Shown here piece after piece: positions 1 through 12,463 of a stretch of DNA of 64,000 nt; position 1 is the first letter of the stretch, and every line of letters begins with the position of its first letter. Under the pieces are notes generated by a model, which saw nothing but the letters and a program-made list of their open reading frames with translations, was not told the origin of the DNA and ran no database searches. Position numbers and translations under genes: made by a program. This stretch comes from Maratus speciosus (taxonomy: Eukaryota > Arthropoda > Arachnida > Araneae > Salticidae), in assembly GCA_963932465.1 (NCBI GenBank), contig OZ010793.1:260521696-260585695 (forward strand), written 5' to 3'.

Positions 1-271
1 AGTTCATGCATCTTTAAGGACAATTATAAAGGTGAGTGCTCATTATTGAACACTTTTTATCATCTTTCAGTAGAATATTTAAGTATGTTTAAATAAAGCT
101 GTATACATTGATTAATGACTATCTTTATAAAGATAACGAATTAATATCTTTTCTGGGATATTAAAAAAAAAAAAATTATGCTTGCATATTTAGGAAAACT
201 CGGTGCAGTATTTTTAGACGAATGGCTCCTTTTAGTCTCCCTTTTAAATATAAATGGTTCCTTGAAATTCC

Positions 272-302
<31 letters not shown>

Positions 303-1272
303 CACCTTTCCACTTTTGGAGGACTAAAATGTGTTGGGAGCCTTGATAATATAATCGAAAACACGTTTAAGCAACTGAACCCATAGATGACAATGTGATG
401 GATTCTTTTGTGCGGCCTTGTAAAAGTACTATAAATGTTTCGCGCACCGTTTCCCATAGCTTTTTATGCATTTCAAATAATTATCATTAAAGTATCATTA
501 AAGGATCATGGCGTTTGGAAATATTTTTTAATGTCCCTGTAAACGAGCGATAAATGCTATTTCCGATAGCGAACATATTATAACGAATTTCAAATGTCAT
601 TTTCGTTATATTTAAAACATAACTTCATTAATGTCTATTTCAAACAATTTCTGTCAATAAAGCATAATATGAAAGAACTCTCTTTTTGTTTTCGCGTAAA
701 CGAAATACTGATGTTATACACATCATTTACAACAGTGATATACTACTACATTGAACCTCAAAAATATAAACATAAAATTTTGCCGCAATCCAAGCAAACT
801 TATGGAAGTTAAAATGTAAATAGGTGAATCAGCACAGTAAACACTTTTCAACTTTATTGAAAAGTATTAAAAATCAATATTTTCTTTCTAACATTGTTAA
901 TTTATTGATGTGTTCATTACAAAAAAAAAAAAAAAAAAATAATAATAATAAGTTTGGAAAGTCTGCGTCCTCCTGCATCTCTAGCGTCCCCCTTGAAAAA
1001 AAAAAGTAAGGGGACGCTGGAGATAAAATAAAAAAGTGAGGGACGCTGTCCGCCCCGCGTCCCCCCTCGACTGCACCACTGCATAGAGATTGGATTCTAG
1101 TTCAGAACATAGTGAGTAATATGAAAAGCATTCTGATAAATTTTCACTAAAATATGTTTAAAACATTTCATGTAACGAAGTTAAAATGAAAAAAATGATT
1201 TTTCTAAAAATCGCATTTAAAGATTTCTTATCTATATTGTTTCTTATCTATAAAATTAATCTAGAAGTGTCA
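1..1272. other. AT-rich sequence without a recognised gene
   Basis: Contains A-runs at about 165-176, 272-300 and 920-938. From about 960 to 1083 there is a GC-richer patch with repeated GGGGACGCTGGAGA-like text, in both orientations, that ends in GACTGCACCACTGCA. That ending resembles a hAT-type terminus, but no partner terminus or target duplication was found. Confidence 0.4.
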
Positions 1273-2078
1273 ATAATAGTCACTTGTAAAATAAATTTTT
1301 AATTTGAAGCAAACATTATTATTTGCGCTGTTTATACAGTTGGCAACAGTTTAAATTAATACAAATTTCTAAAATAAGTAAAAAATATCTCTCGAAATGC
1401 TGAAAATTTGAATTTAAAATAGAAATAAAACCTCAAAAAATGAGTCAAATTAAAAAAGTGAATGCAGTCTGCACACCGAGAAATTTTAACGTATAAAATG
1501 ATCTAAAAATGAATTAACTCCCATACATAGTTTTTGCTCCTATAAAACTTTTTTAATGGAACGATTTTGCCCAACTTTAGCATTAAATATCTCTTAAAAT
1601 AATTATTTGATTTGAAAACTGTCTGCACCAGCGTGTTTATCAAACATTTCTCTATAATATCGCCGATTTTCATATTTTGGCATGCAGTATTTTTCTTAAT
1701 ATTAACGCAGAAAGACCTCCGGTCACAAAAAATTCAAAACCGGCGGCGGCGGTGACAGCGTAAGTTACTTTTTTTTAGAATAGAGAGATAACTTTTTTAA
1801 AACCATTTATACATTAATGTGTAGCGTATTTGTGTAGCTTAAAGTTGTAGCAAAAAATTTTTCAAAAGAATAAAAATCGTTGCCATTTGTTAAGTAATAA
1901 TAATTTTCGTCTCACTGTGTACTACCCTCCCCTATACTTTGTATTATGCGCTCGGGCAAGGAAAGGACCATTGCCCCTCCCTGGATTTAAAAAAATTAAT
2001 TAACTAAGTTTTCTTTAATGAATGATTTTGACTAAGATTAAATGAATTTTCGCGAAAAATTTCTAATTTTTTCTCTCT

Positions 2079-2111
<33 letters not shown>

Positions 2112-2602
2112 CTAACGCTGTCATCGCCGCCGCCGGTTTTGAATTTTTTGTGACCAGAGGTCTTTCTTCCTTAATATTAAGAAAAATATTGCATACAAAA
2201 ATATGAAAATCGGTGATATTATAGAGAAATGTTTGATAAACACGCTGATGCAGACAGTTTTAAAATCGAAGCATCATTTAAAGAGATATTTAATGCTAAA
2301 GTGGGACAAAATCGTCCCATTAAAAAAGTTTTATAGGAGCAAAAACTATACATGGGAATTTAATCATTTTTAGATCATTTTATGTGTTAGAATTTCCTGG
2401 TGTGCAGACTGCATTTATTTTTTTAATTTGACTCATTTTTTGAGGTTTTATTTCTATTTTAAATTCAAATTTTCAGCATTTCGAGAGATATTTTTTACAT
2501 ATTTTAGAAAATGGTATTAATTTAAACTGTTGCCAACTGTATAAACAGCGCAAACAATAACGTTTGCTTCAAATTAAAAATTTATTTACACGTGACTATT
2601 AT
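1273..2602. mobile_element. Foldback element with ~520-bp inverted arms
   Basis: The left arm, about 1273-1795, is matched in reverse complement by about 2070-2602. Shared landmarks are ATAATAGTCAC at the outer ends, CAGTTGGCAACAGTTTAAA, GTTTGATAAACACG and CGCCGCCGCCGGTTTTGAA near the centre. The loop (about 1796-2069) contains CCATTGCCCCTCCCTGG and shares phrasing with copies near 12120 and 22745. The right arm has a ~30-base A-run insert at about 2085-2110. There is no coding capacity. A TA-type target site is possible but not clear. Confidence 0.85.
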
Positions 2603-3284
2603 AAACAGAAAATATAAAAAGCAGGAACTCATTGAAAATTACGTCATATAAACTATATTTACAAGTGAATTTTAAAAGAGAAAGAATATGTAAAATAATA
2701 AATTCATTAACATGCATTAGAAGTCTTAAATAGGAGAAATTACGTCACATTTACGTCACATTACACTTATTACGTAAAATGTAAAAACAAATTGCAAAAC
2801 AGTTTAAATTTAAAAATTGCGCGAGACATTTATTTGATATTTTAAGATGATCTTTTCAACTATTTTTATTAGGACAGCGCAAATAATATTTCATTTCTAA
2901 CAAAAGTAATTTCACGTGAATATTAAAAAGAGAAAGAAAAGTTTGGTGAAAATTACGTCAGATTAAAAACGATACATTTAAAGTGTCTTATTTAAAAAAA
3001 CTTTCTTTTCGCTTTGCTAAAAAATACCGGGAGACAAATACTCTGTTTACTTAATTCATTTTATATTAGCTTATTTTGAAATGTTTAACTGATTTCATTT
3101 AATCAAAGAAGGAAACAGCCATTGTACCTTTTAACAGCAGCTGATTTGGCCTTAAAATTCCCCAATCAAAGAGAAATGAATAGAAACTCGTTTATAGAGA
3201 GATCGCCACTGTTTTTTAAATTATAATTCAATCTTTCGAAATCTTTTTAAAGCCGATCAAATTAGCGTGCTTTTAGAGTCTGCG
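2603..3284. other. AT-rich sequence with recurring ACGTCA motif
   Basis: The motif GAAAATTACGTCA recurs after AAAAGAGAAAGAA-like text near 2625 and 2945, with TTACGTCAC at 2742-2760. The same combination, CACGTGAA followed by TGACGTCA, is seen near 31755-31815. It is probably a dispersed repeat. No exon was recognised. Confidence 0.35.
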
Positions 3285-3297
3285 ATGTCTGAAGCGG
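3285..3297 (+). CDS. Weak candidate for the first coding exon of the cytochrome b561 gene
   Basis: ATG at 3285 encodes Met-Ser-Glu-Ala and one extra base before a GT at 3298, giving the phase 1 that the 3597 exon needs. The intron would be 299 bp. Against it, the donor context is poor and the sequence just after it (GC-rich, about 3295-3335) resembles an interspersed repeat. The true first exon may instead lie outside the window. Confidence 0.15.
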
Positions 3298-3596
3298 GTT
3301 GGCGAGCGTAGCTCGTAGGGGCAGCGCCCCCTAATTTTACAAAACAATGCTAAGAACGAAAGTCGAGGACTTTCACCAATAAACAAGGACTTATTTTTGA
3401 ATCTCACGACTGTAGTAAGATATACAAAAGCACCGCCCTCTTTCCCCGCAAAACACACAAACATCAAAGGTCATTCGAATGAGGGACCGAATTTGCAAAT
3501 TATTTTTTGTCCTTCTATTTAAAATGATTTGTATACCATTTTGTAATTGTAACTTTTTTTAATGTATGCATTCCAACAATTCTTTACTTTTTACAG

Positions 3597-3691
3597 CAAA
3601 ATCTAAAGAACATTTTCAAGAAGAGAAATTGAAAAATACAGGACTATTACCAACTCATAGAAGTGGTTATGATATGATGTTCTGGTTAACT
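3597..3691 (+). CDS. Cytochrome b561 gene, first visible exon (N-terminal tail)
   Basis: An acceptor at 3595-3596, after a pyrimidine-rich stretch, opens a frame that begins with two bases of a split codon (phase 1). It encodes a charged cytosolic tail with the motif EEKLKNTGLLPTHRSGYD, then MMFWLT at the start of the first membrane helix. The frame is the same as that of the next exon if the transposon-like insert is removed. The likely donor is the GT at 3692-3693; a GT at 3685-3686 paired with an acceptor at 4457-4458 is an in-phase alternative. The start codon must lie upstream. One candidate is the ATG at 3285 followed by a GT at 3298 in the right phase, but it sits in repeat-like GC-rich sequence and is weak. 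An internal start at the ATG pair 3674-3679 is also possible. Confidence 0.65.
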
Positions 3692-6600
3692 GTTTTTAGC
3701 TCACAGGCTATCAAAGCCTGAGAGCTAATGTGCCCGCCCGCTCTGTATGTATGTATGTATGTATGTATGTACGTATGTACGTAACGCGATAACTCTTGAT
3801 AGAAACATCCGATTTGCTTCAAAATTTTTTCCTAGGTTCATTGTGATAAGGCGCTTCCCTGGTTAGTTTTGGGAGTTCATTGGTTAAGGATAAAGGGGGG
3901 AAAACGGGGTTAGTCCAACCCCTTAATTCAGATAAATGGGTTTTTCATGCAGAATGATTCGATTTTCTCCGAATTTGGTATACCGGTTTATTATGTTAAG
4001 GAACTTCCCTGATTAGTTATGGAGGTTCATTGGTTAAGGATAAAGGGGGAAAAGGGGGCTTAGTCCAACCCCTTAATTCAGATAAACGGTTTTTTCATGC
4101 AGAATTATTCGCTTTGCTCCAAATTTGGTATACCTGTTTATTATGTTAAGGAGCTTCCCTGATTCGTTTTGGGGATTCATTGGTTAAGGATAAAGGGGGG
4201 GGGGGGGTAGTCCACCCTCTTAATTTAGATAAATGGTTTTTTTTGCAGGATAATTCGATTTGCTCCAAATTTGGTATACCGGTTTATTATGATAAGGAGC
4301 TCCCCTTATTAGATTTGGAGGTTCACTGGTTAAGTATAAAGGGTGAAACGGGGGCTAATTCCCCTTCACTTATTTTTTTGAGGGGCATTATTCTTTAAAA
4401 TAAGAGTATGATATACAATTAGTGTGAATAGCCTGTGAGCTCAATGCCATCAGTTTAGCTGGGCATTTTTCTTTTTTATTGTTTCTCAACTAGCCGGAGT
4501 AGCATGTGTTTCCCTGGTAGCTTATTGGTGTACTCTGTACGGTGGATTTGCCTGGAATAGCGATGCGAATCTACAGTTCTTTTTCCATCCACTTTTAATG
4601 ATTCTGGGCTTAATTTTCTTTTACGGTAACGGTTAGAGCTTCTAAATACACAGGCTGGCTCGTCCGTTTGCCATAGCATTCCCAGGTGGGAACATGTTGG
4701 CGCCAGATTGACCTATTTGGCACATTTATCGCTGTCTTCGTTGCTTCCCTGAATTTATCAAATAGTACGCTATTGAATGAAAGCTTCGAATTAATTTCAA
4801 ATTTTAAAAGTAGTAATAATTTACTTTTAGAGAATACATAAATGAAATCTGATGTTTGTAAGTACTTTGTTGAAAAGGATGTGTGTATGGCGAGGGGGCG
4901 GGGGACTAAAGAACTCAATTTCAATTAAATTTATATTTTAGGATTATCAATAAATAATAAAATGTCTATAAAAAATAATTGCTTTAACTATTTATTAATC
5001 AAGTCATAAAATCAATATATATATATTCGGAATTTGTAAGATTGTATGTATAAGGTTTTCAATAGTAATTTCCAGAAAATTACGATTGTTAAATCGAAAC
5101 AGAGGGGGAGGGGGGGGGGTGTAAGGGAGTATTTGATAATTTGATATAAAAAAAAAGTAGCAGAAAAAGGAAACTGCATCAGTGGTTACTAAACATCTAC
5201 CCGAATCCGAATTCTTTTGAATTGCTCATGTACCGTTAAAATAATAATAATAATAATAAATAATAATAATAATAATAAGTAATAAGTAATAATAATAAAT
5301 AATAATAATAAGTAATAATAATAAATAATAATAATAAGTAATAATAATAAATAATAATAATAATAAGTAATAACAATAAATAATAATAATAATAATAATA
5401 ACTGAATGCGGAGGAATTGAACCCCTTCATTTTTTTTCTACGTCCTGAAAGAAAAATTGCCTTACATCTTTAATTAATATTTCATTTATTAAAATTATTA
5501 TTTATTAATATTCATTTTGCTAGTGGATCCAGTGCTGAATTTACAGTCTGACATCCCTACCCCCAACCCGCTGGAAGATTACGAATTTGATCTTTAATTA
5601 TAGTCTAGAAGGGCACCCCTCCTCGGAATTTCAGAGGCCGCAAAGCTTCAAAAATCCCTCCCGAAAAAATAATCGAAACTAAGTTTATTTCTTAAAGAGG
5701 GTAGGGAGAGAGAAATTATTATTATTTTTCAATAGAACCATTTTTTATCATTAATACCTGACTTTTGACCACGGCTCCGCTCACACAGAGTGTAAGTTTT
5801 GCAGTTCGAAATGAGAATTTTACATATATATTTTTTTTCTTTTTCTTCATAATTTATTTAACTACTAAGGCAACTTCCATCTAAATCCGTTCAGTAGAAC
5901 TTTTTTAACTATATTCGCATGTATTTGAAAATGTATTATTTTATTTTTTCATATGTTGGAGAGTTAAAATGATGAAGATTATGTTTGCAGGATATCAACA
6001 GCAATTTATTAGCGTAAGAAAATGTATTTTCTAAATGTACATTCATCCTCCAAAAATATTTTAATGTTTTTTTTTTTTTTTTTTTTCCTTTTTGTATTTA
6101 TGTAGCGCCACATATAAAATCAAAAGTGTGCACTTTTGATTGTCCTTAAGAAGTTGGCAATGTAATAAAATAAATATTATAATTAATTTCTGATGCTAAC
6201 AAGGAACAAAATGAAATTAACTGAACAAAAAATACTACTAAAAAAATATTTAATTTTTTTTTTTTTTACTTTGTTATAGTTTTTAAAAACTTCTATAAAG
6301 TAAAATTGTTTAAAAAATGTTTTCATGTGTAGCAAGTTTTCATTACTTTAATAATATGAAACTGTTCTTTTCTAAGAGGAAAATGTAATGAGACTCAGGG
6401 GTCGAACCAGCAAAATTTGAGGCCTATTTAGGGTCCCTTCACAAAAACCTATTTAATAAAACAGGTCCCCTCACAAAGATGAATTTAACAAAATGGACCC
6501 CTTTATAAAAATAAATTTAATAAAATAGGGCCCTTCACAAAACTCCTTTTAATGAAACAGGTCCCTTCACAAAATTCTTTTTTAATAAAATAGGCCCTTT

Positions 6601-7314
6601 GACAAAATCTCTTTCCATAAAAACTTACTTCTATTTATAATTTTTATTTTGTTAGGTTTTAAAATCTGTGATTTGTAAATAAAACCAGTTCACCAGAAAC
6701 AAAAATTTTAGCAAAATGGTTTAAAGAAGTTTTTGTTAATAAATGCTTAGTTCGAATTTGAGTAACTTGATTTCAACTTTCATTACAAAATATTATTTTT
6801 CACAAAATGATAATAAAATTCACAAAAAAAAAAAAAAAAAAAAAAAAAAAACTTTTACTTTTCACAAAATGGGCACCAGGAAATAAACCTGCATCGACCT
6901 CTGAGATTTCATAGTATGGAAGTATCCTTTGATATTTTTTAAAACAATTTTATATCTGAAAGTTACAGTAACATAGCTGCCAACTTGTACGGATTTTTGC
7001 TACCACTAAAATTTAACAGAAATTTCTGCCTTAGTTAATTATCAAAATTCACTGCAATTCGGCGATTGAATGAGGCAAAATTTTCTATTAAATTTTAGTG
7101 GTAGCAAAAATCAGTACAAGTTGGCATCTATGCAGTAAAGATACGCTTTATTTCTTGGTAATACTGACTTACGAAAATTGTTAAAAATATTTATTTATAT
7201 TTTTTAAAATATTACTGTCTTATGATGAAATATTAACAATAAAATCATCTTAAGCAAATTTGGAGAATTTTTTTCAAAAACTTAAAATAGAATCCATTTT
7301 TTTTGTGAAAATGA

Positions 7315-7345
<31 letters not shown>

Positions 7346-10300
7346 TTATATTGTAAAATTTCCCTGAAAAATTCTATTTCTCATTAGTTCTTTAGATTTT
7401 TTTTTTTTCAAAAATCTCATAAATTCCATCACATGTTAATATTTTGAGGTATCGTTATTAATTGTCCAAAAAAAATAAAGTACCTTCCCATATAATTTCA
7501 CTCTATTTTCGTCCGATAATATAAAAAATCGCAAATCGCATCAAAATCAATTGTTTTCCCGAAAATGAACTAGATGGCGCTGTACTTTTAAAACATGTCC
7601 TTATCGCCAAAATTGGCGAAGAAAAAAATTCACGAAGAATATAATCTACAATTAATATTAAAATTTGGTCATTTTTTATGTTTATAGGGAAATTGAAGCA
7701 TGCAGTAATCCTTTATTGAATGATTTCAACAATTAATATCAGAAAAACTACCGATAATTAAGCTTTTAAAGCTAAAAATAGACAGAAACTAATTCAAGAC
7801 TATTGAGATACATTACGCGAAGCAGTCCGTCAGGGATGAAAATGCCTGACGAGCCAGCTCATCTATTTAGTAGCCTTAGTAACGGTAAGTTCACGCTTTT
7901 GAGTAGATATTTAAAACTGATTTTGGTATATTATTAATGTTATAAACGTTCCTGTTCAAGGCCTTTCCAATCTTTTAGAATCGCTTAAAATTTTATTTTT
8001 CTAAATTGGAAGAAGTTTATAAATTCTATAAACATAAAATTTCGAGCGCTTAATGTTAAATTATTTTTTAATATTTTAATTTTTATAGTTAATAATTTTA
8101 ACACAAACATTAGTATTTTTAAGTTTTGGCAAACTTAATTATATGATTTTCACGCAGTTCTATAATTAATGTATAATATATAAAATATGAATTATAAAAT
8201 GAATGTTAAAAAATTATAAATTGAAATCTACGAATATTTTAACAGAAATAGATTTCCAGAATCTATAGATAATGCAGATGGATAATTTCAGTCCCTTCTC
8301 GCAATTTTTGAGTTATGCTTAAAAAAATATGAATATTACAACTTGAGAGACCTTACAGTAAGGGCGGTTCCAGAGAGGTAGCCTGGGAGAGATAAAGACA
8401 TTAAAAATTTCTGATGACAGAAATCATTTTGCATATTTTATATCGATTTTTTTTTCATTATATTTAGGTTTGCTTTGGTTCTCTAGATTCATAATCTGAT
8501 GTCAAAATTGGATTTTAATATTGGAAAATGAAGGTTTGTTCCTATTCCAAGATGGAACCTCCCCTTCTTATCCAAACTTAAATTATTTAGATTTAAAGAA
8601 TACATACAATTCTCAATCGAATGGTACTTTGCATTTTTCATTGCGGTATTTTTGGTATAAAATGGTATGGTGTGTTACGTTGTTGATTGACCAAGTGTAC
8701 TTGAAAAATTTTTAACAACTTTTTAAAAGGAGTTTTTTATGAATGCTGTTGATTTCAATAGTTGATTACACTGGTCAACAAATTTGAACTTTTGCTCTTT
8801 CACGAAACCTAAATTAGTTGTTTCTTATGCGGTTATTTGCAGGGCCCGATTAACCTCTGAAACTATGGGAAGCACAGTTTCATTTCGGGGACCCCCTTTC
8901 ATTAAAGAAGAGTTTTCTAAATTTGACATACCCAGAAATTCACCAATACTTTAAATATTATTCCAGAGTGGCTCAGTTGAGTTCACATATATTTCATTAA
9001 ACAACTTTTTTTATGTTCTCCTATGTATATACACAAAAACTGGATACAATAAAAAAATATGCAAAATTGATTTTGCATGGTATTAGCATAAAAATGTAAG
9101 TTGGATGAAAAAAGATAATTTAGCATGTATGCACAACATAAAATATCAATAATTTGAAATACTTCTTTCAATCTTAGCAATAGTTTAAAATATCAATATT
9201 TTGAAATACTTTTTTCAATCTTGACAATAGTTTAAATTATCAATATTATGTTGTGCATATAAGCTAAATGCAATAATATTCAAATTCAATATGTAAAATA
9301 AACATAAATCTAACAATCTAACATTACAATTTATTCAATATAAAATTTGGGTCCCCTGTTTTCTCGATTTCGGGCCCCTTCTATATTTTCTAAGGGAAGC
9401 GCGTGCTTCTCGTGCCTATTAGGTAATCAGGGCCTGGTTATTTGTGCTGATTACGAATCTAGTTTTAGATTTACTCCAGCAGGTCTTGTTTTTGAGATAT
9501 TAGCGTATTTCGATTTATGCAAATTTAGTAAATTTTGTACAATTGTATGCAAACTTAAGACATAAAGCATTATCAGACTGTTTTTTTTTAATGTTATGAT
9601 TACTATCTAGTTCATTTTACAAAAACGTTGTTTCTGAGATTATACTGACATGTGACCGTGAAATGGTGTGCCTAATTTGCATATTTTTCTAATAAAGTTT
9701 CTTTACGTCCAACTATTTCTGTCCCACGAGTACGCGAATATATTTCTAAACCAGTTTTTTTTTTGCGTTGATTTCAAATCTGCTATCTGTTTTCTACGTC
9801 TAGTTTTTGAAAAAAGTGAAAATTTATTTTTTGGTCAAAAAGTCAGAAATCGTTTTGCGTGTTTCTTTGTGATGTACAGTCGTGGAAAATAAAAGTAAAC
9901 ATCCCCGACTAACTCTGCACCTAATTGTAATAGAAAAAGATTGGGAATAAAGTCTACTTTTAAATGATGTATATGAAATTTGCTTAGGGGGCCATCTACA
10001 AATCAAAACCAGACCAAACTTTATTTTTTTCAATGGCAACACCCAATTTTGACAATATATTTCAAATCTTTGGTTTAAACTATGCTTAGAAATGAAATTT
10101 CCAGTCATTTGGATGATAAATTTTTGAATTATAAACAGTCAAATTTTAGAGCTTCTAATGTTAAATTACATTTTCCTATTTTTATTAATATCTCTTGAAA
10201 TTATAACCCTAATGTGATAAATTTTTTTGTTTAATTATAATACTAAAAAACCCAAACATAAATACATAGAATTTGTAATTTTAAAATTTTTATAATATTA

Positions 10301-11548
10301 ATTATGAAATTAATATTCGAAAAAAAAATGAATTTATAACTTACAATTTTTTTCATAGATTTACGTTTATTATGTCCTGCTTTATGCAAATTCTCAACTT
10401 CATATTTTTCTTACAGGTAGTTTTCGAATTATGGGTAAAAAACGTCAAAGTGACGGTTTAAAGGAACATCTATGATGTCCAGAAAAGCATAATTCGAAAA
10501 AGGTATATTTTATTCATTTTAATGAAACATTTGGGCTGGCAATAGTTGAAAAATATTAAGCGAATGAGATGTTTATATTGGCAAGAAATAATACATTAAT
10601 AGAAGTGACAATCAATCATTTCAACAATCGAGTACCGAACTTCAATGTGGATACACCGCTAAAATATGCTCATTTTAAAATAATTAATTTCTCGGAAACT
10701 AATCATACGAATTTCGTGATAATTTGGATTTAGGCTAATTGAGGAGTATAGAATTTAGTTATGGTTTTAAACATGGGTATTGCTATTGAAAAAAAAACAA
10801 AGTTTGGGTCTGTTTTGATATGTAGATGGCCCCTTAAGCAAATTTTCTATACATCATTTAGAAGTAGACTTTATTTCCAATCGTTTGGTACCAGTAACTT
10901 TCTTCTATAGTCTTCTTCTACTTCTTGTAGTTTGTTGCGAAGTTAGTAGGGGGTGTTTACTTTCCCCCCCCCCCCCACGACTGTACTTTAACTAGTTACG
11001 ATATATCTTACTAAGTTTTTCATTTTCTTTTATTACATAAATTGTTGTGTATGTCCCTGATAGGAATCTGACACTGTTCACCCTTATGACAATAAGGTAC
11101 ACACCGCTAAAAAGCATCTTATATCAGACTTGAGTCAATATTATACAAAAGTAGAAATTCCTTTTAGTCAGAAACTAGACGTGGTATAAGGAAATCGACT
11201 GCAGATTTGAAATCAGCATAAAAATCTAGTCTAGAAAAACAATTACTTCAATTATGTGCCAACTACTTTAAGGCTGATAATAATGTAAGCTTTACACCAT
11301 TGAAAAATACGCAAATTAGGCTTAATAACTGACAGATAAATGTTAAGAATGTGCAGATCGTAACATTTATCTGAAACAAATAGTCCAGTAGCCATTATCT
11401 AGAAAAGGTAATTCAATCTGACAATTATTGTGTATAAAATTTACATAAAATAGTACAAAAAAGCTTAAATTTGCATAAATTTAAATATGAAAATTTCTCA
11501 AAAACTGGACCATCCAGAGAAAAACGGAAAGCATCTTCGGGATCAGCG

Positions 11549-11583
<35 letters not shown>

Positions 11584-12432
11584 AACCTAGAATCAATTAA
11601 TTTCATTTCTTTGAAAGAACCATTGTTGTCCAGTGTTACCGACGAGAAAGAAATCAATATAATTGCTTTTTCAAAGACACTTTAACACTACGTTAGTTTT
11701 TTTCTTTTAAAATTTGCATTTTCATAATTTTTTTTTGATCTGTCATTGCCACTTGACATATCTCACTGAAAAAAGGCATCATTTTCATAGAAATATACTT
11801 TAAAGTGGTCCAGGACACAAACTTTTACTTTTTTTATTAATAATTTTTTTTGGTTCACTGCTTTCTTGAAATGTACGAGTATGTTTTCTTATGTGTTTAT
11901 TTTCAAATGTAAATTATTTAAAATAAATTGAAATTTGCGGTAACCCCATACAGTATAACATAAAAAGCTTTATATATTTCGATCTGCTTACCATATTTAA
12001 ATGTGGTTTGTCGTTTGTGTCATTTTATTCTAAAAGCACTAAAATATTTTTGAGCTGAAATGTAAAAATGTTGATTTTTGTGTCCCGGACTACTTGAATT
12101 ATATCCCGCATCATAGGCGTTGGCAAGAGGGAGCAGGAAAGGCCTTTTCCCCCAAAATGGATACTGAAATTTAATAAACCATTTTTTAAAAATCTCAGAT
12201 TATTAAAAAAATTAGTAAAAATTATTCTTCCTATCTGATATTAAAATAATTAAACACGAACAGAAAGATGAATTAAGAATTTTTCTAATTCTCTGAGAAT
12301 TCCGGGAACTAGTAGAATTTTTTTTCGTTTCTTATGTTCATGTATTTCAAACTTTTCTTCTAAGCTAAAATGTAAAATAAGTAATATAGTCAGGAGGGGT
12401 AATTATGACCACTTTTTACATTTTCAACATTG

Positions 12433-12463
<31 letters not shown>

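Larger units (their letters stand above)
8768..11636. mobile_element. Outer inverted-repeat element of a three-element nest
   Basis: The left end ACACTGGTCAACAAATTTG is matched by TTGTTGTCCAGTGT at about 11623-11636. The arms correspond over several hundred bases. Examples are TTTATGCAAATTTAG at 9510-9530 with AAATTTGCATAAATT near 11467, and AACTAGACGT near 11178 with ACGTCTAG near 9796. Two other elements split it, at 8840-9436 and 9877-10983. The target site looks like TA, but one base is uncertain. No transposase frame survives. Confidence 0.6.

Noticed and set aside
4494..4625. Start of the TM1/TM2 exon at CTAG|CC (4494)
   Set aside because: It would remove most of TM1 and require a phase-1 donor that was not seen; the frame is open and hydrophobic back to 4454.
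5236..5430. Antisense Tyr/Leu/Ile-rich ORF
   Set aside because: Translation of a trinucleotide microsatellite.
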